Source: Litoditis marina | Taxonomy: Eukaryota; Nematoda; Chromadorea; Rhabditida; Rhabditidae | Direction of reading: 5' to 3' | NCBI GenBank assembly: GCA_964036275.1 | Contig: OZ038435.1 | Coordinates: forward strand, 4,960,001 to 5,024,000 | Length of the DNA stretch: 64,000 nucleotides | Shown: piece by piece, positions 35,730-48,800 of the stretch | Layout of the letters: each line of letters starts with the position of its first letter | Numbering within the stretch: the first letter of the stretch is position 1 | Notes under the pieces: generated by a model | The model's database searches: none | Told to the model about the DNA's origin: nothing | The model's input: only the letters and a program-made list of their open reading frames with translations | Position numbers and translations under genes: made by a program

Positions 35730-36190
35730 CAGGATGTATACATAATTATCCTGCCGCCCCGATCTCTTCGTCAGTCCGTTTCCACACAATCTTGCAGAAC
35801 TTGCATTCCGGACTAATGCAAGAGCGAGGAAATAGTGCTTGTGCGAAGAGACGCAGGTTGGCAAGTGCTCAGTGGGATATGCGGATCGATCTGAAGTAAT
35901 TATAACTTGTGACAGAAATAAACACGTATGCTCAAACTTTCCACAGATTCTAATGCCAACAATACCACACGTTTTCGAAGAAATTCTGACAACCCATGTT
36001 CGATCCGACTGCAACGCGCCTTCAATAACCTATGTGTTGTGTGTGGTGACTTGAATAATTAAAACTGTGAATAATTCATCATTAGCCCGGACAGAGCGAA
36101 CAAGGGAGAGGTGGGCATTATGTCTCGGAACACCTGGCCTGGGTCCGCACAGAAAAGATTTGTCAAGGTACAGGGAGTGATCAATTCTGC

Positions 36191-36292
36191 GTTGTAGTTT
36201 GATTTCGATACTCGCCATAATTTACGGATACAGCCCCGAAAAGTAGCGGGATCAAACTACAAACACAGCGGCATTTGGAAACTTACACCGTA
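36191..36292. mobile_element. Foldback element of the TTGTAGTTTGAT family, copy 1
   Basis: Inverted arms gttgtagtttgatttcg and gcgggatcaaactacaaac flank a loop with ccgaaaag. The sequence continues to acaccgtatg, which in inverse matches the acggtgta...ccgctgtgtttgtag outer part of the copies at 45230 and 55384. Confidence 0.6.
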
Positions 36293-36397
36293 TGAACTTG
36301 CGTTGTAGCGATCTCTATAACTCAAACTGCTACGAATGTCAACCACACGTTAGATAACAGGTGATAATACGAAAAAAACAAAACAGAAATCAGTAGT

Positions 36398-36530
36398 ATA
36401 TCAGAAGTAAATTGAATAGTCACGTTGAGTTAGCATTCTAATGAGAAGTCGTGAATTTTGTCATTGCACTTTTCTGAGTTCTGCTGTGTTAAACATGTTT
36501 CACGTGACTGTGCAATTTACTAAAAGTACA
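36398..36530. mobile_element. MITE family 1, copy C
   Basis: Begins gtatatcagaagtaaattga and includes atagtcacgt, gttagcattctaatgagaag, cacgtgactgtgcaatttac. Lies upstream of the small membrane-protein gene. Confidence 0.75.
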
Positions 36531-36611
36531 ACAATCATATGAAACGGGAAAAAACACAAAGATTTTGAGAAAAGCTGTGGATATCAGATTACTCTAGAAC
36601 CGCATGCTAAT

Positions 36612-39209
36612 ATGTCCGAGAAACCTGTTTACCAGTACTCTTCTGGAACACGTGCTATGTGCTTTTGCGTGAAAAACGTGAAAATGCTGCCCTGTTCTTC
36701 TACTCTATCATTTTGTTTCTCAGTCTAGCAGCTAATGGCGTCCTCCTCGTCTACCAGGTAGTTGAATTTTCATAACGTTGTGTAAATTCATTCTCGTTTC
36801 AAAAAAGTTCAGTAGTCACCATCTTTGAAATATGCTTATTTTCGTGATTGAAAAAATATATGATTTTCGAAAAAACGCAGAAGTATTTTCGGCCCAAATA
36901 GTCGCAGGAGTAAATTTGTTCTATAGCTTCATGTTTTTGATCTTCGAAGAATCTTTGTCATTTTTCAGCTCAGATGAGTCGTCGGTGTCTACTTTACAAA
37001 TACGTCCGGAAGAAAAGCCGGTGAGCTGACTATTTGTTTTTATTAATCATGTCAAACCTCATAAAATCGGAACTATATAATACTCAGCATAGAAAGTACA
37101 AATTGACTTGGCTCAAGCTCGAACCTGTCAACAATTAGAAAAATCAGGAAAACGTATAATTTTTTCATCGATTTGAAAATATCTCTGTTTGGAACCATCT
37201 ACAGCAGGAGGTAAGGACAAAGGTAATAATCACGCTTCTAATTGATTGGGAATAAATTCCAATAAAACTGTAACTACAATCAGTGAATAACTACAAACAC
37301 ATTTTCGTAACTATCGTTCTAGCGTTTTATTATTATTTACATATCATGTTGAAATTTCGTATTCCAGGAACGCAGTTGCTGTTTTTCTGTGAGGGTTGGT
37401 TTTGTTTTTGGTCGGTCATAACATACATGTTCTAATAATTGAACGTCAGTTCCAGTTTTGACATTGTTACTACAAAAGTGTTAGACAATTTTAGTAACCC
37501 TCATTTGAACACTGTCCATGAAACGAGTAGATCTTAGTGTGAAAGCTGACAATGTAACAGGTATGCTGGACTATACTGAGTACGTATGCTAGAATATCCC
37601 GGCACCTTCATCCCACCCTACGTCTCTCGCTCTGCCGCACTATTTCTCGTCTCATACATGTCGGCGGGATGTAAGAGCAGAGAAATTGCGTATCTTTGAG
37701 GAGACGCAGAATGGAATGAAAGTGCCGGGATCTTCTAGCATACGTGCATTGGCACATCGATCACATTCTGTTTCTCACTTGGGATAATTCACTACGGTTT
37801 TTGACTGTTTTCATACATACATCTCATCAGGTTCATCTATCTGTCTTATCGGGACTCATGTTGGTGCTGAATTTGGTGAATATGGTTAGGAATGCCCTGT
37901 CAGGACTCGAAGCTGTTGTCATCATCATGGGATTGGCTATCATTTTTGTACAAGTAGGTGTTTTTGAACATTCGTAAGAAGTGAATTCAAAAACCACGGA
38001 AAGTTAATATTCTGATGAGAAATTGACACATTTTCCTTGCTTGCACGTTTCTAAGTTCTACTGTGTTGAACATGTTTCTCGTGATTGTGCAATTGACTAA
38101 CAGTATAGAAAAGGGATCGTAGTCGCTCAAATGTAGGATTTTTTCACCTTGTGGATTCACAATTCGGGTGCACATCATCGATTACGTGACTTAACATCGA
38201 AACTTATTTTATTCAGACACTCTACTACGCGGTGGCTATCCTCGGAGCGGTGACAGGTAAAAGGAAACTGCTGACCTATACCTTGTTTTTGTTTGTGAGT
38301 TTTCCTTATTCTTTCTTCCATTGTTCATCCACCTCTTTCATTCTATCCCGTTTCTGATTGTTCTTTCTCTCTATTCATTTATTTGTTGTATGTTTCTCTT
38401 TCTTTTCTCTTCTCTCCTCAATTTCGTCACGTGCTATTCACTATTTTTCAGATATTTGTGGTTGTCATACAGGTCACTGTTTACATTTTCAACGTACTGA
38501 TGTACATCAAAGGTGAGACTATCCAACTTCAATAAGTAACACCACAGTGTAAGTAACATCATATTGTTGCTTTTTTTTCTCCGAGCAAGCTGCAAAGAGG
38601 CTAGCGACGCTAGAGATCACGATAGTTAGTCGAGTTTCAAGGTTCTGAAAAAAATACTTGGAACCAAATTAGGAACTCATCTTTCTTCAGTTCAATCTAG
38701 TGTCTAGTCAAAATGTGACCAGTATTTTCATAATGCGGTTTTCCAGTGAAACATATTTTCATTATTATCTTTTGATTTCAGCCGGAGTTCCCGTGACGAG
38801 TTTTGGGTTCGTGATGTTGGGACTGTTTCACGCATCCTATTTTGCAAGCGAGTTTTGATTTTAATTAACATTTGCTGCAGGCGTACATAGAAATTAGTCC
38901 GAAACTACCGCCGGAGAATACCGGTACTTGCGCCAGACAATAGCGGGACGACCGCCGATACACGGCGGTAGTACCGGTATATTTCACTACTTGACACCCA
39001 GTTGGTAGCACGTCACATATCTGGTTTGTTTGAAGATTAAAACAACGCCAAGGAGCTTAGACACAACCAGAGATTTATGTCTGGGTTTCGGTTTTTCACA
39101 TTATGAATACACTTTATTTGAAATACCAGTTTTATACTAATCTTGCTGGTTTACAGTTGCTGGAGTCACGTGCTGTCTAGCGGCACTGGCAAGGAACGAG
39201 TGCAAATGA
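36612..39209 (+). CDS. Small unrecognised multi-span membrane protein
   Basis: No family recognised. Well supported exons, all in phase, are one ending at 36757 (ANGVLLVYQ), 37831-37953, 38217-38294, 38452-38512 and one starting at 38782. They encode at least three hydrophobic segments (SVLSGLMLVLNLVNMV; AVVIIMGLAIIFVQ into TLYYAVAILGAV; TYTLFLF into IFVVVIQVTVYIFNVLMYI). Both ends are uncertain. Start: ATG 36612 gives MSEKPVYQYSSGTRA if a short intron (36661-36725) is removed; otherwise the frame with LLREKRENAALFFYSIILFL is read through from an unseen upstream exon. End: either exon 38782 runs to TGA 38858, or it splices early to 38881-38923 and 39157-39209 (ending ARNECK, TGA), which is favoured by AATAAA at 39296-39301. 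A family-2 MITE and a family-1 MITE lie in introns. Confidence 0.6.
37576..37747. mobile_element. MITE family 2, copy 2
   Basis: About 172 bp in an intron of the small membrane-protein gene. Starts ctgagtacgtatgctagaat and ends with the inverse cttctagcatacgt. The interior is in inverse orientation relative to copy 1 (gtaagagcagagaaattgcg and gaggagacgcag). Confidence 0.8.
37979..38107. mobile_element. MITE family 1, copy D (degenerate)
   Basis: A diverged copy in an intron of the small membrane-protein gene; recognisable blocks are attctgatgagaaattg, tgcacgtttctaagttctac, aacatgtttctcgtgattgt and gcaattgactaacagtata. Confidence 0.65.
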
Positions 39210-39869
39210 TTTGGACTGCATTAATCTGACCACCCATCTAGATCGCGAAATTAATAAGATACCAAACCGGTTTAATTCTAGAACAAATAAATGTATTTCA
39301 TTATTATTGTCCACGTTGTTTTTCATGACTACTAGAATCGGTAGTGAACGAACTGAAATAAATCAACCATCACGGATAAATATGGATAGAAAATCGCTTT
39401 CTTGAACACTAGGATCATACTTTCTAAGTGAAAACATCACTAATATCAATTAGGTCGGAATGCGTGAAAAGTTTTTCGTAAAACTGACCAATATATGTTT
39501 ATTACGAGATGAAGACAAAAATATTTACATAACAAAAACATCTCAGTCGACTGTGAGAAAGGTCCGTGTACGCAGAACGGTCAACTAATCGTTCCTACCT
39601 CAACTAGGGTAGACTAAATGAGTGAAATATGTGGCATAAATTTCTCGAAACCAACTTTGTGTCAATTTTTTCTCCAAATTTTCTCCAAATAAATTCTATG
39701 GCTTCGAACTGGACTTGTGCAATATAGTTCGATTTGTACGCGTAGTAAATTTCTCGATCATAACTTCAACGCTACATTCGACAAAATGAGAACATGTGAA
39801 AAAATCGCTCTTCTTTAATCAATTAACCTAGACTTTTCACGTTACTCTTATATTATCACTTCCGTATGA
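39210..39869. other. Intergenic region between convergent membrane-protein and RhoGEF genes
   Basis: Holds the AATAAA at 39296-39301 for the + gene and a possible minus-strand AATAAA (tttatt at 39498-39503) for the RhoGEF. Nothing else is supported. Confidence 0.5.
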
Positions 39870-42800
39870 TTAGTTACATCTCCAGAATATGAGGTGATTG
39901 ACCGCGTCTGTTGAAGGATCCTGAACGACGCCTCGTTCATCAAGGCCTTCTCCACAACTGACCACCAGCAACTAAAAAAACATGCAATTAGCGAAACGAA
40001 GAGAGAAGATATGAATTCGTGAATGTTCTCATTTTTCTTTTTCCTAAGACCTACTTATTTCGACTGATGCCGTGAAATCGATCTTCTAGCATCTTCTAAC
40101 AATTTGACGCAGTTTGTCCTGGGCGCATACATCGAACAGTTCCGTACGTTAGGTTTCTTCATAAAACTTTTTGAAGTGAAGTAACAATCTGTGAGTTAAA
40201 TTTTTTAACAATTAATTGGAAAACAAATAAGGACAGCCAATAGTTAGGAATAGAAATAATTCTGATCAAGAATCTAGAAACTTTGAATGAGACGCAAACA
40301 GAATTTTAATCGAGACTCTGTTTTCAGTTGAGTTCCACTGTTCTGACACCAACCTGTGCTGCCTGTTGTAGAGGTATGTTCAGAGACATTCGCTTCATTT
40401 TCCGACTGAGGGCCACATTTATGGGGATGAGTACTCGACAGGGCCCGCTGTGCCCCATTTCACACACTGAAATTTTTATCGTTATTTTTGTTTGTAAGAC
40501 CTGTAAAAATTAGTGAATTTTTCACATTTCACATTCATATACATAACGAATTAATTAATCAAACGTTTCTCAATATCGTACAAAGTGATTCCATGCTGAC
40601 AAACAATTAAATATTGAACGCTACAGAAGAAAGAGGAAGTTTAAGAGAAACATGTGAGTAACTTTTTGTGATTTAGCAATGTTCACTATGAGTTGTTCAT
40701 GTGTCAAATGAAGAATATTTGTTAAAGGAGACCGGAACACAACTTAAGCAAAAGTTTTGTTCTGGACTTCTTTTAACTGTATTGAGATCAGAGAGCACAA
40801 ATAACTCGTATATTAGTTTGATAGTCCACGCGACACTCACATGACAAGGCCGCGCGACACGCAACGCGTCTAATTAGAAGTAGGATACAGCAGATTTCTG
40901 ATATTTGGGGTTGTGTTCCGATCTTCTTTAAGGGAATTGTCACGTCTAACTTGACTTTCATCATTGCACTCTTCACTATTCTGGTGTTCACACGTTCAAC
41001 GTCAACATTGTTTGTTTATCATATATTGTTGAATTAAACCATGGATTTTTATCATTTGAGCAGAACTGAACTCACCATGCAGTGGAGGAGAGTTCTGTGA
41101 TTTGACAGAGTGAATTGGGGCCGACAGGAGAAACCCAGCCGAGGTGCCGATCCAGAGGTGACATCGGGCAGCGGTCAGGCAGGAAACTCTCAGACAACCC
41201 ATCTTGTGCTCACGGAGAATATCCTCACGACCTGTGAAGGAACATTGAAAAAATTCACATCCCAGGCGTTCTTCATTGATTTTAGTGCATGGACGACTGA
41301 ACTAGTTTTCTTTTTCGAGTAAGTTCAATCCAGTTGATGAGCGAAAACGAAATCGCGATCATTTTACCGTTGATTATGCGCTAAACGAAGTACGCGTTCT
41401 CCGAACTTTGTCATGGGCTTTTGAAGTTCTCATAAATAAAAAGAACTGGTTTCTTTCATCAGTCCATACAGGAGGAATGAGCAGAATTATACGTACCAGC
41501 CAGTTGGTTTCGTATGACAGTCGCCACACTGAAGTGGGAGACGACGTTCAGGTTGAAAGCGTCCACCACGTGAACTGTCGTTGATCTGCAAAAATTGATT
41601 TGATACACTGGAAGGATGAACACAATACTTTTAGTTCTTGTATACATTTATGAGAAAAGGTTTACACTATATACGAATACAGAAGGAAAAATTCATAAAA
41701 TAATTCGATAATGTTGATCGTTATTGTCTATTGACCACATCCCATTGTTGCAAAGTTAGCACAAAATATAAAAGTGACGGAAGTTGTGAGTTCTATATTT
41801 AACTATTACAATTGTTATTCCGATTTCTCAAAAAGTCAACAAGATCACTTGGCTTGAATATGCAATTTGGTGTGTAACGTCAGCTTTGGGATGTTGTTTG
41901 AATCTCACCTCTTCCCGCTAACGAAGAGCACACCTCCGGAGGAGCACATGACCGTGACGGCGTCTCCCGTGCCAACGATTCCCACCGAGCTCTGAAAATA
42001 CAATTTGAGAACATTTTCATTGAAAAGTATATCATTTCTCCAACGTAGAAAAGTTTTCTGAAATCCCTAAAACATAACTCAAAAAGAATGTTCTGTGAGA
42101 TAAATTTACAGATTAAATTCTGAACTGTCTGGTTATGAACGCCGGAATCGCACAAGGACGGCAAAAACGATACGGCACACTTACTGACAGAACAACCAGA
42201 TAATATTAGATTTTACTTACGAAATGCGAACACGTTGGCGCAAAAGTTCCCACCTGCCAGGTTGCACATTCAGGATCATAGGAATGTACGGCTGGTCCAC
42301 TGGCGACCACCAGCCGTCTCCCAACTGCTGTCATCACTGTGATTGGAGAGGTCAGAGACTGGGCCACTGTAGATGGAGAATCCAGGTCCCAACTACGATC
42401 TGAAGTTATTCTCCGTTTCGAGGAACTTTGTCGAGCTCTTGCAATATTTTGAATGCTAGCCTACAAATAGAACCGTTGGATTCATGAAGTTCAAGTGTTC
42501 CAGTCAGTATGGTGGGGATTTTGAAAGACGGTTTCGGTCACTGAAGACTTCATAGTGTGAACTATAAGTTGTTAGCCCGTAATACTTTTAGTTTTTTCGG
42601 CTACATAGTAATTTTTTATCAACTACCAATTACCTGTTTGTGGTTTGAAGCAGAGTAGAACTGGTGCCGTTTGATTTGCTGTAGCCACGTAGACGTCACC
42701 GTCACAGGAACAGATGGAAGTAACCGGACGCGGCAACCGAGCGACACGCTCACGCGGTCGCGTGCGCACGCGGTCGGTTGAATTCATCACGAATACTCTG

Positions 42801-45800
42801 GAATTATAGTGTTACGCCTTCCTATAAAAGGGAGTTATGATAGATTTTCTTCTATAGTATGACCATGACAAAGAATAGTGCCGTTTCATTGCTGAACAAC
42901 TCATTTTTGAAAGTAACCAGATTCAAACAAGGCTATGATGTTCAATGAAATTCGGTGTAATCACCTGATATACGGTGAATGTTTCACCTCTCACGATAGA
43001 ACTGCATTTATCTGTAATAAATAATACTTACAATACATAACATAATACTTACTCTCCGTCCTCGTTTCCAATCCAGACAGTCGTCTGCCCGGCCGGGGAC
43101 GAACTCTCATCCGAAGACGACTCTGATGATTCTCCGCTGCTGAAAAGGTTTTTTTCAAAAGTTTTTGTAAGAACTTTCTTATTAACAATAACTATGATTA
43201 GTTTATTCAATGTGAGATACCCACCCTGTCAAGTGGAAAGTATCAAATGTGAAAGTGTTCAGAATGGATATATCATTTTCTTCCGTGAACTGTTGCTCAA
43301 CCTGCATGTCTACAGAAATATATCCGATCCGCCAGTCAAAGCCAGAGAAGTCAATGAACTAAGCTTCAGGACACGTTTTTACCTGTTCAGATTAAGAAGA
43401 CTTTCATTTCTTCTCAATAGCTCCAGCGACTTTTGGGACCTCATCTTCCGTTTACGGTTCTGCCTGAACACGAGTTATGATGAGAAAACAAGGCTTGCAA
43501 TGCACGATAAGGCTCACCAATTTCACACCATGGATTGCAAATATCCTTGTCTCTTACATCCTTCAGAATTCAAAAAAGTAACCGACATAACGACTATTAA
43601 CTACAATTAGTTTGGAGTTTCAACATCCTACAGTTGAGAAATGACTGAATTGCTATCATAAAAGTTAAATGTTAAATACTCCGGTTGAATTCATCAGAAT
43701 ATATCGGTTACACTCAAGAATCGATTGATGAAACGTGAGCACGCTAATCACAACCCAGTTCAACAAATAGGATGAAGGAATCGATATTGGTTCATTCAAT
43801 AACTCACACAGGGGGTGGGACGGTGCAGGCAGCGGTGATAGCTGCATTTCCGATTCCGGCACAGCTCTCGATGGCCGGCTGCTCTCCGTTTTCCAACGAC
43901 ACAACAGCGACCTGAATTTTTTCACACGACTATTCCACTATCAACGGTTCGGTCACTATTTCGAAGTGCAAAATATTTACAAAACCATTCAATTCGGTGT
44001 CTTAGTGGGTTTGAATAGCATAATTTTGGTAGATTTGCACTGATGATTTATCAGTGGCCTCACATTTACATACACATTCAATAGTCGAGGCCAAAGATTA
44101 CCCAAATGTTCTCATAACAACAAACATATTACTTTGAAAAAATATAAAATCGATTACCTGTCCACTGAACTTGTCGCTGGCACTAACCCAAACGGAGGGA
44201 GAGCTGTCAGCCCGTTTTCCAGGTACCACGGTGGCGGCACAGAGCTAGAAATTCAGATCAATTACAATGATACTCTAGTGCCATTTTATGAATGTTTGAA
44301 CAAACTTCTTCATTCATGTGGAGCTCTTCACCTAGAACTGAGCTGTTGGTTTTTTTTAATTTGCCGCTTTTCTCATTTTTGGATTCGAATCTGTATATAG
44401 AGTCATGTTATATGTACAACGGCTTACTTGTAGTTTGTTGTCTACATCTTGGAAAACTTTATGTACTATTCAAATTATAAGTTTCTGTCTCTCTTTTGGA
44501 ATCGAACCTGCGAGCAAAAGTTTCGTAGCAGGGCGCTAACCATTGCGCTATTAGAGCACACATTTGGAATCAAAGACATGTGCGCGTGCACAGCGACAAC
44601 TATACCTGTAGTCCGGGCCTGGTCTGATGAGCGATGACCGACTTCAACGGACTGGACGAGGCAGATAATTGTGTATTAGCTGCAAGTTACAATATTCCGG
44701 CTCGAAAGTTTTGATGAATAAATGATTATTCCACAACAAACAATCCTTTTTTACTCCTCTGGATTATGTTAACATCAGATTGGGGTAATTTTGTACAACT
44801 AGCGATCACTATCTTAGTTTCTTCTGATGAAATAAGGTTTCGACATTCACACTTGCATCATATAAATTCGAACACGTTAAAGCCTTGTGCCAATCTATTT
44901 TCCAAGCACATTTGAATGAAACCCAGGAACTCCGCTCGATCAATGATATTTGATGTCCATCCTCAACAAGACAGCATGTACCACCTTGTTTACGCGCGTG
45001 TGTGGCATAATTTCAAGGTCACTCAAAATAATGCTACTCGCTAGCTAGACAACGCCTTGTTTTGCAAAACACTGAATGCTGTTTTACCGCATTGTTTCTC
45101 CTTTTTATACAAAACAAGGTTCAGCTAAAGTTTTCCGAAAATAATAAGGAAATTATAAGCAATTGTGCACCTTACTATTTCACACAATATTTCACACAAC
45201 ATATTGGTTTTGCTGTTTGCGAAGCAGCCTACACGGTGTACGATACCCTTTCCCGCTGTGTTTGTAGTTTTATCGCTTGGCTGTTCGGTCGAAAGTTGTG
45301 AATTACGGGATGTAGCGAGATCAAACTACTCGAAAAAGTTGGTAGCTGCCTATACGAGGCAACACTCTACACCTGACCAAGTTGCGACCACATTATGTAT
45401 ACAGGAATGTGACCTCAATCTGACCAGATTGTTCGCACGTGTTTCGACTGAGTTAACTAATCACTTCTCTTACTTCAATACGGTTCTAAAGGTTGCATAT
45501 CAACAATTAATAATCAATATTACATTATAGATTGAACAATTTCTGAACTCTATTGATTTTATCATTCGAACACAACTTGTTAATCAATCATTTCTTTATT
45601 CATTTTCAAGGATGATTTACTCAACTATTTGTACAGCCACCATAATGAGTTTCATGCCTCTTTCTAACTGTTGAATCAGTGATGTTTTTATAACCTGAAT
45701 AAAGTTTGAATGGAAGTATATAATTGTTATTCAAAAACTCACTGAGCGTCGCTTTGGTCTCTTTGAACGCGCCCTCCCACGCTGCACGCTTTTCCGCACT

Positions 45801-48800
45801 TCCGAACTCCAAAGGAACCGACTCAATGCCGTTCCTGAAAACGATTCCGACTCAATTTTTTTCTTTTCTTTACTGTTCTATTTTCTCCCTCAATCTGTTT
45901 TTGAGATAACTTGAAAGTATGACTAGAGTACATTGTTCTCGGCTTTTTTCTTTTATTTACGTGCACGAAAAAGATCGTAGAACACAGCTCTATCAAATGA
46001 TAAAATACTCAAGAAAATTCTGGGATTCTCTGCTTTCAGCCAGAATTTGCGATAAGATCGAAATGATATGATTAAATGACGTTTTATCGTCTAGATATAT
46101 ATCTCTTATCGCCAGGGGTTTCCTTTCTATTCTCACATGATCTTTATATCAAAAACAAGATATCTGTTTCTAGAACTTGCTCGAAACTGGACTTTGCACT
46201 CTCTGTTGTTGCGTCATATACAGGAATATGAACTTGTTTCATTCGTTTTTCGAAAATCGGAGAAAAAACGTTTTCTTCGGCTTCTTCGGCTGACATAAAC
46301 AACAATTTCAGTTTGTAATTTGTAATATATCATTTCAAGAAAGGCACCACTAAGATGAATCATAGTCACTAATATGCATCAATGGGGGTTGGATATCTAC
46401 CAATTTGTTACCAATGAAAAAGTCACATATTGAACCGTGAGCACTATTCTTGCTGAAATTCATATTTTTATCGGCTGAGAAACTACAATTAAGGATACTT
46501 ACATTAGACATACAAGTAAGCATGTTATGTTTAAGGGAGTTGTTTGATGCCCAACGTTATATTTCTATTCTGAATAAACTATCACCGCGGTCTCTGGTGT
46601 GTTTATGTCTGCCCGGAAATATTGTTTTGAGACAATTCAAATCTCCATAGCGCCAGACCGATTTGTTGTCACACTGAATATGGAGTTTCCAGACTTAGGT
46701 CATACTCTTCTAAATTCTTTTCGTCCTCCTTGGTTCTAATTTTATGCCAATGCTCTCATATGCAAAACATGACTACCCTACCCTTTGTTTAAGCGACAAC
46801 TGTATAGAGCGAGTTTCAAATATCTTTACTAGGGTCTCAGTCAATAAGCATGTTTTTTATGGTGTAAATCGTGCCTTTCGATGATAGTTATTGACTGTTC
46901 AACAAACAACTCACAATTCATCCATTTATCACTGCTAACTGCTAACCGACATACTTTATCACTGCTTTACTAAAAAAATTAAGGTTTTTTGAATGAAATG
47001 TTATACACATTCTTGCAAACTACTATAGATCCTGAAGAACATGTTTCTATTTGAAATTCTGTCCATCACTCTATAACCACATTACAAAGAAATTCGCAAA
47101 CTAACATAGTTGCGACGCTGAGTTGTACTGTGGTCAGATCGGGGTTCGACGTCATCTGCTCGCTCAGAAACCGCAGGCGACGTGAATTCTCTCCGTCCAT
47201 CTCCTCCAAAACGGGAACCAGTTTCTGAAATATCTCACTCCACGTGATACCACAGTCATATGCATAACTGGGATGACGAGAATGTTCTATCACTTATTAT
47301 CCTTTCGCTCGGCGGAGAAGGTTGTGTCTTTATAAGTGTGTCTCGTTTTCCATAAATCGAATCTTTTCACCTCGTTTACGTGCTAACATTAATGAAAAAG
47401 GAGTCTTACAAAACATAAAGTATCTAATGTATTGGGATATGTAACTTTTATATACGTTGACACATGTTTTGAATTTAGAGGTAGTTCCTTTTGGAAACTT
47501 TGGCAGTTTGATTGATGTGTGTTGGAAGTCACTCAAAAGAGCTCTGTGATTGAAAATAAAGTTTGCAGTCCCCGAATTATCCGTTTGAATCGGTTTATTG
47601 GCATACCTAATTCGGTCACACTTTTCAACACATCACCGCTGACCTTTCATCAGTGTGATGTTCACACTTACTTCTGTTCAAATATAGTCTCGCTTTGATG
47701 TTGGTATTTCACAAGATATTATATTTCACTGTATGTGAAATTGTATGCACCGCTAATGAGTGGCAAATTAATCGAATACATCAAGTTCAATTTTTCATTT
47801 ATCAGTCTTTTTCCGCTAACCATCCGTCTTGAAATAAACCGATCCATACAAATGAGGAGGTCTCCTCCATTCTCACAACCTTCGAAAATAGTATGCACTC
47901 ATATAATTTAAAATGTAGCTCATGAGAGAGGTCACGTGAACTTCTCATGAGTTTACGAAAATTGCCGCCGCGTCAGATGTTTACGTCTACGTCCACCGAG
48001 ACATTTACAGTAATTATAGCAAAATCTGACCTTTGTATCAAATAGTGACGCGATAGGATAACATAAACAGATTGGTGTAGATAAGATAACTTGTCCCAGG
48101 AAGAGTCATTCGTTATGTGAGCCCCCATCGGTTCTAGTTTCTGTGCTTCTTATAGTACAAGAATATAAATTTCGACTGTAAAAAAACCTCTACGTTTCAT
48201 TGACCATGTTTTCACATTGAAATAAAGTGAACAAATACTAACGTTGTGTTCATCTTGAAGTTGGTTTAAAGTAACCTCATGTTTAATTTTAATTTTTTCG
48301 AGTACTTCAATTTATGATTACTTCGATCAACCATTGCTGAAAGGTTAATCTGATCACACGTTAGTGAAATTTACCGTTATATTTTTCAGTTACTACGAAT
48401 ATCGAGCCGAATATGATTGTAGATCCGCCGAAGAAAGATTTGGAGGCGGTAAGTTTGTGACTCCTAAATAAGTTTCTCAGTTTTTCCGTGCAACCTTGAA
48501 ACTAAAACTAAAGTAGGTTATTTGATGACTATTAGACTGCCTGCTTTGCACGCGTTGTTCTTGCTACCTTCCTCAGAACAACAAAAGATTCAAAAATATA
48601 TTCAGATAAAACATCTTACTAAAGGTAACAAATAACTAGGGAACACTTTCGCAACTTTTTGATAGCTATTGACGTGTTTGAGATCTTTAGAGCGATTCGT
48701 GCCTAAGACTTAAAGTTTTACAGTCGCAATTTGTGATATTTTCAGTCAGAAACATCCTCAGTTTCTTCTGAGGAGAGCTCCCATGGCCTTCATTGGCTGA

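Larger units (their letters stand above)
30428..36611. other. Six-kilobase repeat-rich intergenic region with exon-like fragments
   Basis: Lies between the divergently oriented kinase (-) and membrane-protein (+) genes. It contains exon-like tandem units (31480-32290), two short exon-like segments (33006-33075 and 34212-34455), two family-1 MITEs, half and whole foldback elements, and a TTTCGAG satellite inside inverted repeats (35451-35729). No complete gene could be assembled. Confidence 0.5.

Noticed and set aside
35460..36014. Long Arg/Lys/Thr/Asn-rich minus-strand frame
   Set aside because: Most of it is translation of the TTTCGAG satellite and carries no protein-like signal.
36969..37020. 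An extra exon (SDESSVSTLQIRPEEKP) in the small membrane-protein gene
   Set aside because: Its start phase does not match the preceding exon, while the flanking exons join each other directly in phase 0.
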